Positions 1 through 8,358 are shown, counted from the stretch's first letter. The stretch is DNA of 64,000 nt from Mucilaginibacter paludis DSM 18603 (GCF_000166195.2 NZ_CM001403.1:3986432-4050431); one strand, 5' to 3'. The notes: generated by a model from the sequence alone, not told the origin. Made by a program: numbers and translations.

Positions 1-2
1 GT

Positions 3-212
3 ACTTTCCTATCTAATAAAAACCTTTATTTCAAAATTACAGATAATCCGGAGGCATCTATGACATTTTCGCCCGAGAACCAAGAGGTTTTTGATGATTT
101 GTATTACACAGGTTTAGGGTTTGATGATGAATTTTTTATTGAGATTAAAAAGAAAAGAAGACCAATATCCAAAATCAAAATAGAGGGTTATATGCTTAGT
201 CGGAAACCTTGA
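3..212 (+). CDS. C-terminal end of an unidentified protein (5' truncated)
   Basis: An open frame enters from the window start in frame 3 and ends at a TGA at 210-212, giving about 69 residues. The piece is acidic and aromatic in the middle (EVFDDLYYTGLGFDDEFF) and ends in a very basic tail (KKKRRPISKIKIEGYMLSRKP). I do not recognise a family. It is followed after 31 bp by another unknown gene on the same strand with similar A+T-rich composition, so the two may be one transcription unit. The reading frame is the only long one over this stretch, but no start is visible. Confidence 0.5.
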   Translation, partial: TFLSNKNLYFKITDNPEASMTFSPENQEVFDDLYYTGLGFDDEFFIEIKKKRRPISKIKIEGYMLSRKP

Positions 213-243
213 ACAGATATTCGGCCTATACAATAAAAAAATT

Positions 244-1026
244 ATGAAATATGATGTAAGGCCGTTTCTGAAAATTAAAATGCCCGGCCTATTAGATTTG
301 CTTGGAACACAAAACATAAGCTGGAAAACCATAAATAAAAATTTCGGTAAAAAACTACAAAGAATCAAAGATGAGTTAACATTAACTCAAAAGCCTATAT
401 TCAAAGAGGCCACATTTTATAGTGTTCTTATGAGTAAGCACTATAAAACAGGCGAAGGTGACGGGATGTTCGACTGGTACAGTACACTTTTCCAATCCTT
501 ATCATCAAATTTAAATCCTGTTGAGAAAGCATTAATACATCATTCAATATATAACCTCTTAATCGAGCCTGACAAAAATTATTTGAATTTCATAGGTGAA
601 CTGGCAGTATTAAATGAAATCAAAAAACAGGAGGGTTACGACTTAATAAATATTGAAGAACAAATACAAAAGGAAAACAACACTACTGCTGATTTTTTAA
701 TTTTAAGGAAGCATGATGATACGAACATTTTGGTCGAAGTTGTCAATCTTCACTTTCAAGAAATAGACATAGACGATCATGAAAGGATCAGACGTCTCAT
801 TGAATCAAAGTTAAATAATAAAATAAAAATGAAATTCATAAATCCGCTTTATGAATATTTCTTACAGCCAGTGATCTGGGTGAAAGGCGAAAATGACGTT
901 GAACAACTGTTTAATTTATATGATAAGTCAGGATTGCCGATTAAAAACGTTTTGGCACCTTTTACTTATTTTAGTTATTGGGAAACGTCTGGTAAATATG
1001 AACACCATTTTGATCGGATATATTAA
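244..1026 (+). CDS. hypothetical protein, possible PD-(D/E)XK-like nuclease fold
   Basis: A 260-residue soluble protein with no signal peptide. I do not recognise a named family. Residues about 115-175 read FIGELAVLNEIKK, then TADFLIL, then ILVEVVNL: a helix with a conserved-looking Glu followed by two hydrophobic strands carrying Asp and Glu. That order (E...D...E-x-V) resembles the core of PD-(D/E)XK nucleases, but the lysine of the ExK motif is replaced (EVVN), so activity is doubtful. The start ATG at 244 follows an A-rich stretch. It lies 31 bp after an unknown upstream gene. Base composition is A+T-richer than the genes from 1.6 kb on, which would fit acquired DNA. The function is a guess from fold pattern only. 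Confidence 0.6.
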   Translation: MKYDVRPFLKIKMPGLLDLLGTQNISWKTINKNFGKKLQRIKDELTLTQKPIFKEATFYSVLMSKHYKTGEGDGMFDWYSTLFQSLSSNLNPVEKALIHHSIYNLLIEPDKNYLNFIGELAVLNEIKKQEGYDLINIEEQIQKENNTTADFLILRKHDDTNILVEVVNLHFQEIDIDDHERIRRLIESKLNNKIKMKFINPLYEYFLQPVIWVKGENDVEQLFNLYDKSGLPIKNVLAPFTYFSYWETSGKYEHHFDRIY

Positions 1027-1108
1027 TTTATGCTAATAGAATAAGTTGTCGGCTTGCACATAATACCCATAATCATGCGCTATTTTGAGATAAATATTAA
1101 TGCCATTT

Positions 1109-1141
1109 TTTGGAATTTTCGATGCCAAATCCCTATATTTG
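1109..1141 (+). promoter_or_regulatory. Bacteroidota-type sigma-ABfr promoter
   Basis: TTTG at 1109-1112, a 21-nt gap and TATATTTG at 1134-1141 match the TTTG-N19-21-TAnnTTTG consensus. Transcription would start near 1148. There is no good ORF downstream before the terminator at 1319-1354, so it may drive a small RNA. Confidence 0.45.
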
Positions 1142-1147
1142 TTATAC

Positions 1148-1354
1148 CAAAGTTCATTGACGATCTGTTATAAGTGCCTGTAAATGACCAAACCAAGTTA
1201 AACGAGGTTTAAAAAAATGAGACCCATTCGGTTACCATTGCCAAAATTGCACTTGATAACTTTAACATAATCAACCCTTTAAGGGGTAGGATAATCATCC
1301 TGCCATCCCGACTTAACTGGACAGAATGGAAATACATCCATTCTGTCCTTTTTT
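1148..1354 (+). ncRNA. candidate structured small RNA, about 200 nt
   Basis: The stretch lies between a consensus-type promoter and a perfect terminator. Before the terminator there is another hairpin (arms 1285-1292 and 1297-1304, loop AATC, one G-U pair). The only internal frame is a 17-codon ORF from an ATG at 1217 to a TAA at 1268 (MRPIRLPLPKLHLITLT). The unit could therefore be a small RNA, a micro-peptide gene, or the decayed leader of a lost gene. No known RNA family was recognised. Confidence 0.3.
1319..1354 (+). terminator. strong intrinsic terminator
   Basis: Perfect 12-bp stem GGACAGAATGGA / TCCATTCTGTCC (1319-1330, 1337-1348) with loop AATACA, followed by six T. It sits 293 bp past the stop codon of the upstream protein gene, too far to be its natural end unless a further transcript lies between. 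Confidence 0.8.
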
Positions 1355-1677
1355 ATTAAGTCTGTTTCAATTATAACTTCACATAAATCTATTTAGGGTT
1401 TGTTTGGAAAGTTTAAGAACCAAATAGCTATACTGAACTTAGGGGCAATTGCAAAAATGCATGCAAAAAGGAGTGTTGATGCCTTTGTTATCTCCCTATA
1501 GATTGCCCTTGTTAATTTATGTTTTCTTTAAGCCAATGATGTTGGCGGTACCTCGTTAATATTCGGCACCGCAAACCAATCTTATCATCTCCAACCGTAA
1601 AAAGTATAAGAGATCAGTAGAAACATATAAACAGGCCAAAGCTCTTAACCACACCTTTGTTTTATAAATATATAGCA
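1355..1677. other. intergenic stretch before the SDR gene
   Basis: No convincing gene in 323 bp. A near-perfect 8-bp inverted repeat (GCGGTACC at 1545-1552, GGCACCGC at 1565-1572, one mismatch) lies about 105 bp upstream of the SDR start and could be a regulator site or a weak hairpin. No clear consensus promoter was found. Confidence 0.3.
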
Positions 1678-2490
1678 ATGAAAAAGACAATATTAATAAC
1701 AGGTGCTTCATCCGGGTTTGGTAAAGAGGCCGCTAAATTATTTCACATTAATGGATGGAATGTGATCGCTACGATGCGTTCGCCGGAAAAAGAAGTTGAA
1801 CTGTCCGCGTTGACTGATGTTTTGATCTGCAAATTGGATGTTACTGATCAGCTCAGCATAGAAAGCGCGGTAGCAGCGGGCATTGAGAAATTTGGCCGGA
1901 TAGATGTATTGGTGAACAATGCGGGCTATGGTGCATTGGGTGCGCTGGAGGCCGCAACCGCAGACCAGACCAAACAACAGTTCGATGTCAATTTTTTCGG
2001 TTTAATTGCCGTAACAAAGGCGGTGTTGCCGGTTATGCGTCAACAAAAATCAGGTATCATCATCAACATATCATCAGTTGGCGGAAGGGTTACTTTCCCC
2101 TTCTCATCTCTTTATCACGCCACCAAATTTGCTGTTGAAGGTTTGACAGAATCGATACAATACGAACTAAATCCGTTGGGTATTTATTTAAAGATAGTTG
2201 AACCCGGTGGTTACAAGACGGAGTTTGCCGGGCGTTCTATGACACTTTTCAGCAATGAAGGCCTTGACGATTATCAGGCTGCGTTTGATAAGTTTATGGA
2301 AATGTTGGATCATTGGCCGATGTCGGAAAATATTGGCGAAGTAGCCGGTGTGATTTACGAAGCGGCAACCGATGGCACAGAACAATTGCGTTACCCGGTA
2401 GGCCTTGACGCCGCCCAATTGATACAGACCAGGCAGCAAATGGACGATGTGAATTTCAAAAAAATGATGACCGTTCAAACAGGCATCTAA
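1678..2490 (+). CDS. short-chain dehydrogenase/reductase (classical SDR)
   Basis: A 270-residue NAD(P)-dependent oxidoreductase of the classical SDR family; the substrate cannot be told. Visible motifs are the cofactor-binding TGASSGFG near residue 9, the structural NNAGYGALG near residue 80, a catalytic Ser in INISSVGG and the YHATK active site (YxxxK) near residue 147. The PGGYKTEF stretch is typical of the C-terminal substrate lid. The start at 1678 (MKKTILITG) is preferred over an in-frame codon at 1657, because it puts the first beta strand at residue 3 as usual. The next gene, an AraC regulator, follows 57 bp later on the same strand, but a perfect hairpin between them suggests separate transcripts. 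Confidence 0.88.
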   Translation: MKKTILITGASSGFGKEAAKLFHINGWNVIATMRSPEKEVELSALTDVLICKLDVTDQLSIESAVAAGIEKFGRIDVLVNNAGYGALGALEAATADQTKQQFDVNFFGLIAVTKAVLPVMRQQKSGIIINISSVGGRVTFPFSSLYHATKFAVEGLTESIQYELNPLGIYLKIVEPGGYKTEFAGRSMTLFSNEGLDDYQAAFDKFMEMLDHWPMSENIGEVAGVIYEAATDGTEQLRYPVGLDAAQLIQTRQQMDDVNFKKMMTVQTGI

Positions 2491-2524
2491 AAATATGGCT
2501 ACCCAAAACAGGTAGCCATATTTT
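2490..2524. terminator. bidirectional intrinsic terminator
   Basis: Perfect 14-bp inverted repeat (2490-2503 and 2511-2524, loop CAAAACA) with an A-run on the left and a T-run on the right. It begins in the last base of the SDR stop codon and ends 23 bp before the AraC start. Confidence 0.8.
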
Positions 2525-2547
2525 ATAGTATCTTTATTACAATTAAA

Positions 2548-3453
2548 ATGATGCCCGATAAATACCTTGATCTTTACTCTGTAAGCGATTTGCATAAGCT
2601 GGTGCGATACGCTCCGCCGAAACACCCCCTGATCAGTGTGATCGATCATGCAGACTTTTACTCAAAGCGCCCTAAAGAAGACATGACTTACCGCTTTGGT
2701 TTTTATACTGTTTCCTGCAAAAAATTTGAGGGCTTGTTAAAATACGGTAAGAGATATTACGACTTTAGTGAAGGCTCGCTATTGTTTACTGCCCCGGGGC
2801 AGGTTATAGCACCGGGCCCGAATGTTACGGTTGATGAGGGCTGGGCATTATTTTTCCATCCCGACCTGATCCATGGTACCGAGTTGGGGAGGAAGATACA
2901 CCAGTATACTTTTTTTAATTACGAGGCTAACGAAGCCCTGCATATCTCTGAAGAAGAAAAACTAACTATTAAAGATTGCGTAGCAAAGATTGAAAGAGAA
3001 TATTCGCAAAATATTGATAAGCATTCACAAGGCCTCATCGTCAGTAATATTGAGCTCCTGCTCAACTACTGCAACCGTTTTTACGACCGGCAATTTTACA
3101 CCAGGGCAAAAGTTAATTCAGATGTAGTACAAAAATTTGAAAAATTATTAAAAGATTATTTTTCGCATGGTAACCTGATCGAAACAGGCCTTCCCAGTGT
3201 TAAATATTTTGCTTCCCGGCTTAATTTGTCGCCTAATTATTTGTCGGATCTTTTAAGCAAATTTACAGGCAAAACTACACAAGAGCATATACACCTTGAA
3301 CTTACAGACAAAGCGAAATCGCTATTGTGGGGCACCAACAGTTCTATCAGTGAGATTGCATATGTGCTTGGCTTTGAACATCCATCGCATTTTACAAAAA
3401 TATTCAAATCAAAGACCGGAAAATCGCCGAGCGTGTATAGAAGCGCAAACTGA
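2548..3453 (+). CDS. AraC family transcriptional regulator
   Basis: A 301-residue one-component regulator. Residues about 40-190 form a cupin-like sensor half (YRFGFYTVS, FSEGSLLFTAPGQ, WALFFHPDLI), and the last 100 residues are the AraC double helix-turn-helix, with SVKYFASRLNLSPNYLSDLLSKFTG as first HTH and ISEIAYVLGFEHPSHFTKIFK as second. This layout is common in Bacteroidota AraC regulators placed next to an oxidoreductase they control. The SDR gene directly upstream is the natural target candidate, but no operator was identified. The start is the first of two tandem ATG codons. Confidence 0.88.
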   Translation: MMPDKYLDLYSVSDLHKLVRYAPPKHPLISVIDHADFYSKRPKEDMTYRFGFYTVSCKKFEGLLKYGKRYYDFSEGSLLFTAPGQVIAPGPNVTVDEGWALFFHPDLIHGTELGRKIHQYTFFNYEANEALHISEEEKLTIKDCVAKIEREYSQNIDKHSQGLIVSNIELLLNYCNRFYDRQFYTRAKVNSDVVQKFEKLLKDYFSHGNLIETGLPSVKYFASRLNLSPNYLSDLLSKFTGKTTQEHIHLELTDKAKSLLWGTNSSISEIAYVLGFEHPSHFTKIFKSKTGKSPSVYRSAN

Positions 3454-3558
3454 GCAGGCAAAAGTAATGGGGAGCATAAAAGCACCGAATTGGGGTATTT
3501 TAAAAACCAGCATGAAGATTTTTTTATATAACTTAAAATAAGTTTAACTTTATAGGAG

Positions 3559-3726
3559 ATGTGTTATGCTTCACCCTCAATTGATTATCCGTTTCCAGCT
3601 TCGTCTATAAAAAAACAAGCCGATAAAGGCATCATTACTTTTTTTGAGAATCCCTACATTGGCGGTAAATTTGCAAGAAAAACAAGCAAGGAGCTAATAG
3701 TATACCCGTACTATTTGGTCTGCTAA
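3559..3726 (+). CDS. possible small ORF, 55 residues
   Basis: ATG at 3559 preceded by TAGGAG runs to a TAA at 3724. The product (MCYASPSIDYPFPASS, then a basic and aromatic C-terminal half ending in YPYYLVC) resembles nothing I know. The end of the frame lies inside an inverted repeat, so it may be chance coding or the remnant of a lost gene. Confidence 0.2.
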   Translation: MCYASPSIDYPFPASSIKKQADKGIITFFENPYIGGKFARKTSKELIVYPYYLVC

Positions 3727-3740
3727 TCCGTTAGCTCCTT
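3688..3740. terminator. terminator-like inverted repeat
   Basis: Arms AAGGAGCTAA (3688-3697) and TTAGCTCCTT (3731-3740) pair perfectly and enclose a second small hairpin (TAGTA/TACTA). There is no long T-run, so termination efficiency is uncertain. It separates the two AraC genes. Confidence 0.4.
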
Positions 3741-3851
3741 TGTAAAATAAATAGCAATTGGTAATGGGCAAATATTGGTGCTGGCCTTATTGAATACATA
3801 ATGGCCTCAGGGCTGCGTTTTTAATAAACCGGATATTTTTAAGGGAGTTAC

Positions 3852-5126
3852 ATGGTAGATTTCAGTATCTTATTTATTGTAGGCGGTGCACTATGCTTTG
3901 TTTTAACCGGTGCTATTTTATTTTTTTTTCGCAAACCCCAGCCCGAAGCTTATTTAAGTAAATTGTTGAGTGGGGTTTTGGTAATTGTTGGCTTATCAAC
4001 CTTTAACTACATGTTGCTTTTAAGTGGATTGATGAAGCTTGTTCCGTGGTGGTACGGATATGGTATACCGCTATATCCTTTAGTGCCTCCATTCGCTTAT
4101 CTATATGTAAAAGGAAGTATTTACCGGCAATCCGGGCTCAAAAAGCAACACTATCTGCATTTTATTCCCAGCATGATCTGCCTGGTTGCGATGTTGCCCT
4201 TTTATTTTGGCGACGGCGCCGAGAAGGTGAAAGCGGTAAATGCCATAACGGGAAATCTTAATTATGTTTACTATTACAAAACAGGTTTAATTCCACCGAT
4301 TTGGTATTTTATTTGCCGCCCATTGCAAAGCATGATTTATCAGGTTTTGCAATGCCGACTGGTTTATTTATTAGTTTTTAAGCCTGCGGCTTTAGGTTTG
4401 AAAAAACAACGGCGGCAAAAAAAAGTAACCAATTGGTTGCTCAGTTTCGTCTCGGTTCAGGGTATCATCAACACCACAGTATTGATATTAACCGTAATTG
4501 CTTATTGTAACCTTTCTCTCAAATTTAATTTTGTTACTACAACAAAAACACCCATGGTTTGGGAAAGTGTGTTGTTTTTTCTTTTGAGCCTTATCCTGTT
4601 GTTTACACCCACCGTTCTATACGGTGCACCGCTTACATACCAGGTGTCATATGAACTTGAGGACCATACTGATAAAACTCAAAATGAGGTAATTTTAGAT
4701 AGCCTGAATTTAGATAACCAGTTGTTTGTAGCCGAGAAGGGTGCCGAATTGAGCCCGGAACAACTGAACGAATACATCAGGCAGATAGAAGGTCATATCA
4801 CTACATCAGAAGTGTTCCGTAAGCGGGGGCTTAGCATCAATGAGCTTGCCGTTGATCTGAAGATACCATCGCGTACGCTTTCACAAGTGATCAATCAGCA
4901 CTACAATCAGCGTTTTACTGATTACATTAATACCTACCGGATTGCCTATTTTAAAAAATTAGTAGTCCATGGCGACTTCAAAGTGTTAACCTTAGAAAGT
5001 TTAGCCATGGACGCAGGTTTTTCGTCGCGGAGTACCTTTTTTTCCGCTTTTAAAAAAAACACAGGTGTGAGCCCAACGGATTATATCACTTCTTTAAAAA
5101 AGAAAGCTGATACAGCGGCTGGCTAA
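3852..5126 (+). CDS. membrane-bound AraC family regulator
   Basis: A 424-residue protein whose first 270 residues hold about six to seven hydrophobic segments (for example FSILFIVGGALCFVLTGAI, LVIVGLSTFNYMLLLSGL and VLFFLLSLILLFTPTVLYG). The C-terminal 105 residues are an AraC-type DNA-binding domain (LSINELAVDLKIPSRTLSQVIN, then LESLAMDAGFSSRSTFFSAFKK). Such membrane-anchored AraC regulators are frequent in Bacteroidota and probably sense a signal in or across the inner membrane. The protein is free of kinase or receiver modules. A GGGAG lies close before the ATG. Genes for three secreted proteins follow on the same strand and may be its targets; that is inference from position. Confidence 0.85.
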   Translation: MVDFSILFIVGGALCFVLTGAILFFFRKPQPEAYLSKLLSGVLVIVGLSTFNYMLLLSGLMKLVPWWYGYGIPLYPLVPPFAYLYVKGSIYRQSGLKKQHYLHFIPSMICLVAMLPFYFGDGAEKVKAVNAITGNLNYVYYYKTGLIPPIWYFICRPLQSMIYQVLQCRLVYLLVFKPAALGLKKQRRQKKVTNWLLSFVSVQGIINTTVLILTVIAYCNLSLKFNFVTTTKTPMVWESVLFFLLSLILLFTPTVLYGAPLTYQVSYELEDHTDKTQNEVILDSLNLDNQLFVAEKGAELSPEQLNEYIRQIEGHITTSEVFRKRGLSINELAVDLKIPSRTLSQVINQHYNQRFTDYINTYRIAYFKKLVVHGDFKVLTLESLAMDAGFSSRSTFFSAFKKNTGVSPTDYITSLKKKADTAAG

Positions 5127-5246
5127 CATTGCCGATTTGTTTTCCGAGTAACTTTTTGGGTAGGTTAACCCCATGTTGAAACGATAACCCGATGTATTTA
5201 ATGAGATAAAATTACAGAGCGCGAAACCGTGTTCTGTTTAATTTTA

Positions 5247-5277
5247 TAACCATTGGTTTGTTAATTTAACCATTGGT
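5247..5277. promoter_or_regulatory. candidate operator: two dyads exactly two helical turns apart
   Basis: TAACCATTGGT occurs at 5247-5257 and again at 5267-5277. Each copy contains the dyad ACCA-T-TGGT, and their centres are 20 bp apart, which places both on one DNA face. The pair lies about 85-115 bp upstream of a consensus-type promoter. An AraC-like or other dimeric regulator could bind here. Confidence 0.4.
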
Positions 5278-5360
5278 AAATGATGCCTTTTTGCCCCTCA
5301 AAACAGCCTTAGATGTTGTCCTAACTTCTGAAAATGGCACATATTTACCCCTGGGGCTTA

Positions 5361-5391
5361 GTTTATTTCATTGCCCGGCTCAATACTTTTG
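5361..5391 (+). promoter_or_regulatory. promoter with TAnnTTTG -7 element
   Basis: TACTTTTG at 5384-5391 matches TAnnTTTG, and GTTTA about 19-20 bp upstream is a weak -33 match. The predicted start near 5398 lies 18 bp before the ATG at 5416. It supports that start codon and rules out the in-frame TTG at 5371. Confidence 0.4.
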
Positions 5392-5415
5392 TCGTCACAA
5401 CACCGAATCACAATC

Positions 5416-6384
5416 ATGAACAACCTAAAGAAAGACGAGAGATTAGCCGTGCTATGCCGAAAATACAGTTGGCCTGATTCAGGTAATTTTAAAGTATTAC
5501 CGGAAATTCAATTTTTCATCGTTAAGAATTCTAAATTATCGAATTATATAATAGCCATCGCACTGGCAATTTTTTGCCTGGCTTCAAGTAGCGTTAATGC
5601 TCAAACTACCTTTGAACAGGCAATGGCGAATAAAATTGATTCGCTGCTAAAAAACGGAAGCTCGTCAGATAGCAAGGTTGTACTTTATAGTGACTATGCT
5701 CCACTCAGTATGATGTCTCCAACTGGTTTTGGCGGAAGCGGCACCTATGTATATGGCGGCCTGGGCGGTACTTACCCGGAGCTGTATGCAAAAAACAAGA
5801 CTGACCTGATTGCATTCGGAGGCTTGTCTTTCGGGAACCCGGTAAAGGCCGTGAATGTGGCAATAGGACTAAATATGACCGACGTTCACCGCTTTAGCGA
5901 TTTCTCAACAAACTTGAATATCAGCCGCCAGTTGCCAGCTGGAAACAGCGTTGCCATTGGTACCTTTCAATTGTTTACCAATTCAGCACAAACTGACTCA
6001 AAGGGGACAACCTTTTATTTGGTTTTTAGCCACGCAGTACAATGGCTGCCCTCTAAAACGCCTGGTGCCTCGGCGTTAACCTATAGTCTTGGTATTGGCA
6101 GCGGACGCTTCTTATACAAAAGCCCTGCCGATATTAAAGCAGGAAAAGGCCAGTACGCTACCGCTGTATTTGCTAATGTTTCGTACGAGATTATTCGCAA
6201 CGTCAATATTAATACAGAGTGGTATGGCACCAACCTCGGCATATCTGCAGGGGTAAGGCCGTTTGCAAACCCTCTTTCTATCTCAGTAGGAGTGGATAAT
6301 TTAACCCAATATTCAGGCGATCATGCAAGTATGGTATTCACTATCGGGTATCCGTTATCAGTAAAAAGGTCAGCTGCAAAATAG
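5416..6384 (+). CDS. secreted or outer-membrane hypothetical protein
   Basis: A 322-residue protein from the ATG at 5416. A hydrophobic segment with signal-peptidase-type end (IIAIALAIFCLASSSVNAQ) lies unusually deep, after about 43 mostly polar residues, so either the N-terminus is an extended signal or the real start is a later non-ATG codon. The mature part alternates polar and hydrophobic residues with many Gly and Asn (SIGTFQLF-like strands, VFANVSYEIIRN, FTIGYPLSV), which suggests a small beta-barrel in the outer membrane. No named family was recognised. It heads a run of three secreted proteins on the same strand (to 7940), separated by 55 and 43 bp, probably one transcript from the promoter at 5361-5391. 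Confidence 0.75.
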   Translation: MNNLKKDERLAVLCRKYSWPDSGNFKVLPEIQFFIVKNSKLSNYIIAIALAIFCLASSSVNAQTTFEQAMANKIDSLLKNGSSSDSKVVLYSDYAPLSMMSPTGFGGSGTYVYGGLGGTYPELYAKNKTDLIAFGGLSFGNPVKAVNVAIGLNMTDVHRFSDFSTNLNISRQLPAGNSVAIGTFQLFTNSAQTDSKGTTFYLVFSHAVQWLPSKTPGASALTYSLGIGSGRFLYKSPADIKAGKGQYATAVFANVSYEIIRNVNINTEWYGTNLGISAGVRPFANPLSISVGVDNLTQYSGDHASMVFTIGYPLSVKRSAAK

Positions 6385-6439
6385 GTACTTAAGCTGGCGT
6401 TACTGCAGGCAATTGGTTCAATTAATACAGAAAATATTT

Positions 6440-7057
6440 ATGAGAAATCTTATCATTTTTTTATCACTTACCTTTTTTATAATCGGTGCAAAACGGGCTG
6501 ATGCACAAAGCAATAATTCCGATTGGCATGTGCCGCCGCCACTCACGCCCAATAATTCCGATTGGAAGGTTCCTCCTCCAATTCCTTCAAAATACGATCT
6601 GGGGTTTAGGGTGATCAGACTTCCGAAATTGTTAGCTGTTCTGCCTCCGATACCGCCAGTTGAGCCATTGAGCATTCCTGCTGATTTGACAAGAGAGACC
6701 GGTTTGGAGGGCGAAAACAGTAGCCGTACGGGCCACCGCCAGGACAATCCACAACCCAAGCCAATAGTTCGTCCATGCTGCTGCTGTTGCTGCTGCCCTC
6801 CGGTAGGTGTTCGTAAACCAGCCAAGTTGAGGCCCAAAGGAAAGATTTTGTCAAGCTCGCATATCCGGAAAGTTAAGCCAGTACCACATAAACCTTTAAA
6901 ACCAAAGGTAAGTGTAAACGCTGCCCTAAAACCCAAAGTGGTTAAACACCGGCCTGTTAAGCACCGTTCAGTTAGATATATCAGGTATTGCCCGTGCAGT
7001 GTGGATACCAGCTCGTCGGTTAATAATCAGCCGAAAGCTAATGGAGAAAAACCATGA
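6440..7057 (+). CDS. secreted Pro-rich protein with a polycysteine run
   Basis: A 205-residue protein from the ATG at 6440, beginning with a signal peptide (MRNLIIFLSLTFFIIGAKRADA). The mature protein is low-complexity: a tandem NNSDWxVPPP motif at its N-terminus, Pro-rich linkers, seven consecutive Cys codons (6776-6796) flanked by Pro, and a basic C-terminal third rich in KPKV/HRPV repeats ending in a CPC motif. Such an exported, Cys-clustered, basic protein might bind metal or the cell surface. No family was recognised. An in-frame TTG at 6413 would lengthen the signal region and is less likely. It lies 55 bp after the previous secreted protein. Confidence 0.65.
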   Translation: MRNLIIFLSLTFFIIGAKRADAQSNNSDWHVPPPLTPNNSDWKVPPPIPSKYDLGFRVIRLPKLLAVLPPIPPVEPLSIPADLTRETGLEGENSSRTGHRQDNPQPKPIVRPCCCCCCCPPVGVRKPAKLRPKGKILSSSHIRKVKPVPHKPLKPKVSVNAALKPKVVKHRPVKHRSVRYIRYCPCSVDTSSSVNNQPKANGEKP

Positions 7058-7100
7058 AAATGAATTTTCAATAACCATCCTCAAACCATATCCAGACAGA

Positions 7101-7940
7101 ATGAAAATAATAACAATAAATCAGTGTAAGCCAATTTTTATCATGTTGATGCTTTTGGCTTGTTTTAAAACAAATGCCCAGCAGGGTGCCATAAAATTGC
7201 CTATTGAAAGTGGTAAAACATACTCAAAGGTAATTGTTGTTAAATCAGAAGCGCAATTGCAAAACGGTAAGGCTACGGTAAACGTAACTTCAACATCAAC
7301 CGTTTCAAAAAGTTATAAGGTAGATGCTGGCTTAAACGGCAATTTTAATGTGACTGTTGTAATCAATAAAATAACGGATACCATTAGCTCAGGAAAAGAC
7401 AAATTTTATTTTGACTCGAACAAACCTGTTGACTCAAGCAGTAAACTGGCTTCCTCAATTGCTGCCATTGTTGGTAAAGCCTATGTGTTTCAGATTGATA
7501 GCAGCGGTGTGATAACCTCGGTTAATGCAAATAATCCTATACTTGATGTTGATACCGTTTTTAACTTTACTGGCTTTGAGCCGGAAGAGCTATCGGTAGG
7601 AAAAAAATTCCCGCTAATATCGGACGTAAGATCTTTAAAAAGCACTAACGTGGGGCAAAAATGGACAGTACCAACGCTTACTGCCAATGGCGATAACGTG
7701 ACCGAGTTTTGGTTGCTAAGCCGCTCCGATACGGCAACAACAATGGCCTTTAGCAAAACAATCAATAGCCAGTCGTTAAATACACATTCAACAGGCAGTT
7801 ATGTTGTTGACAATAAGACAGGAATAATAGTGGAAAGAAAGATAAAAGATTTCACATCTGGTTATCAAACATTTCATAACGCATCGTATTTCGCAACCCG
7901 CAATTCTATCATTACAGAAAATTGCAGTGTTGTAAATTAG
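7101..7940 (+). CDS. secreted hypothetical protein, DUF6263-like
   Basis: A 279-residue protein with a signal peptide ending in CFKTNAQQG. The mature part has regular beta-rich blocks: YSKVIVVKSEAQLQNGKATV, VTVVINKITDTISSGK, FQIDSSGVITSV, SVGKKFPLISDV and NKTGIIVERKIKDF. The pattern of an inner-membrane-exported, beta-strand protein with a conserved Asp-Ser-Ser-Gly turn resembles the Bacteroidota DUF6263 family; that match is from memory and function is unknown. I chose the ATG at 7101 because it gives a normal signal peptide. Earlier in-frame starts overlap the end of the previous gene. It is the last of three secreted proteins in a row. Confidence 0.7.
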   Translation: MKIITINQCKPIFIMLMLLACFKTNAQQGAIKLPIESGKTYSKVIVVKSEAQLQNGKATVNVTSTSTVSKSYKVDAGLNGNFNVTVVINKITDTISSGKDKFYFDSNKPVDSSSKLASSIAAIVGKAYVFQIDSSGVITSVNANNPILDVDTVFNFTGFEPEELSVGKKFPLISDVRSLKSTNVGQKWTVPTLTANGDNVTEFWLLSRSDTATTMAFSKTINSQSLNTHSTGSYVVDNKTGIIVERKIKDFTSGYQTFHNASYFATRNSIITENCSVVN

Positions 7941-7987
7941 GCTGTGTGAAATGTAAAAAAACAAGTACGGGTATAGCTTGATGTGTT

Positions 7988-8358
7988 AAGTTTCCGGAGA
8001 TTTAAAACAAAAGCTTAGCTGCTTAAAAAGGATGGCCTGATCTTGCGTCCCGGAGCACAGTTAAGCACCCAACAGCGCGATGCCGATTATAAACCTATTT
8101 TAAAGCTCATCCTATCCAAAGATGAAGGCATTGCAAGTATGCGCATTCTGCAAACTGATTTGATTATGGATTAAATAATGCGAAAGTTTCCGGAGACTTA
8201 AAAATTAAAAATATAAGCTTAGCCGCTTAAACATATCGTCGCCTCAGTTTTTCCGGACCAGTTAAGCGCTAACAGCAAAATACCAATTATAAACCTATTT
8301 TAAAGCCAAACCTATCCAAAAACGCTGTACATTGCCATGAATTTGATTAGCAATGTTA
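7988..8358. repeat. diverged tandem duplication of an intergenic segment
   Basis: Two imperfect copies, about 7988-8166 and 8184-8358, share ordered blocks: AAGTTTCCGGAGA-TTAAAA, AAGCTTAG-CGCTTAA, CAGTTAAGC, and AATTATAAACCTATTTTAAAGC followed by CCTATCCAAA. The offset is 196-200 bp. No ORF runs through either copy. The second copy ends at the terminator and stop codon of the minus-strand regulator gene. Confidence 0.6.

Noticed and set aside
6418..6936. Minus-strand frame with a polyglutamine run
   Set aside because: It is the antisense of the polycysteine codons in the secreted protein gene.
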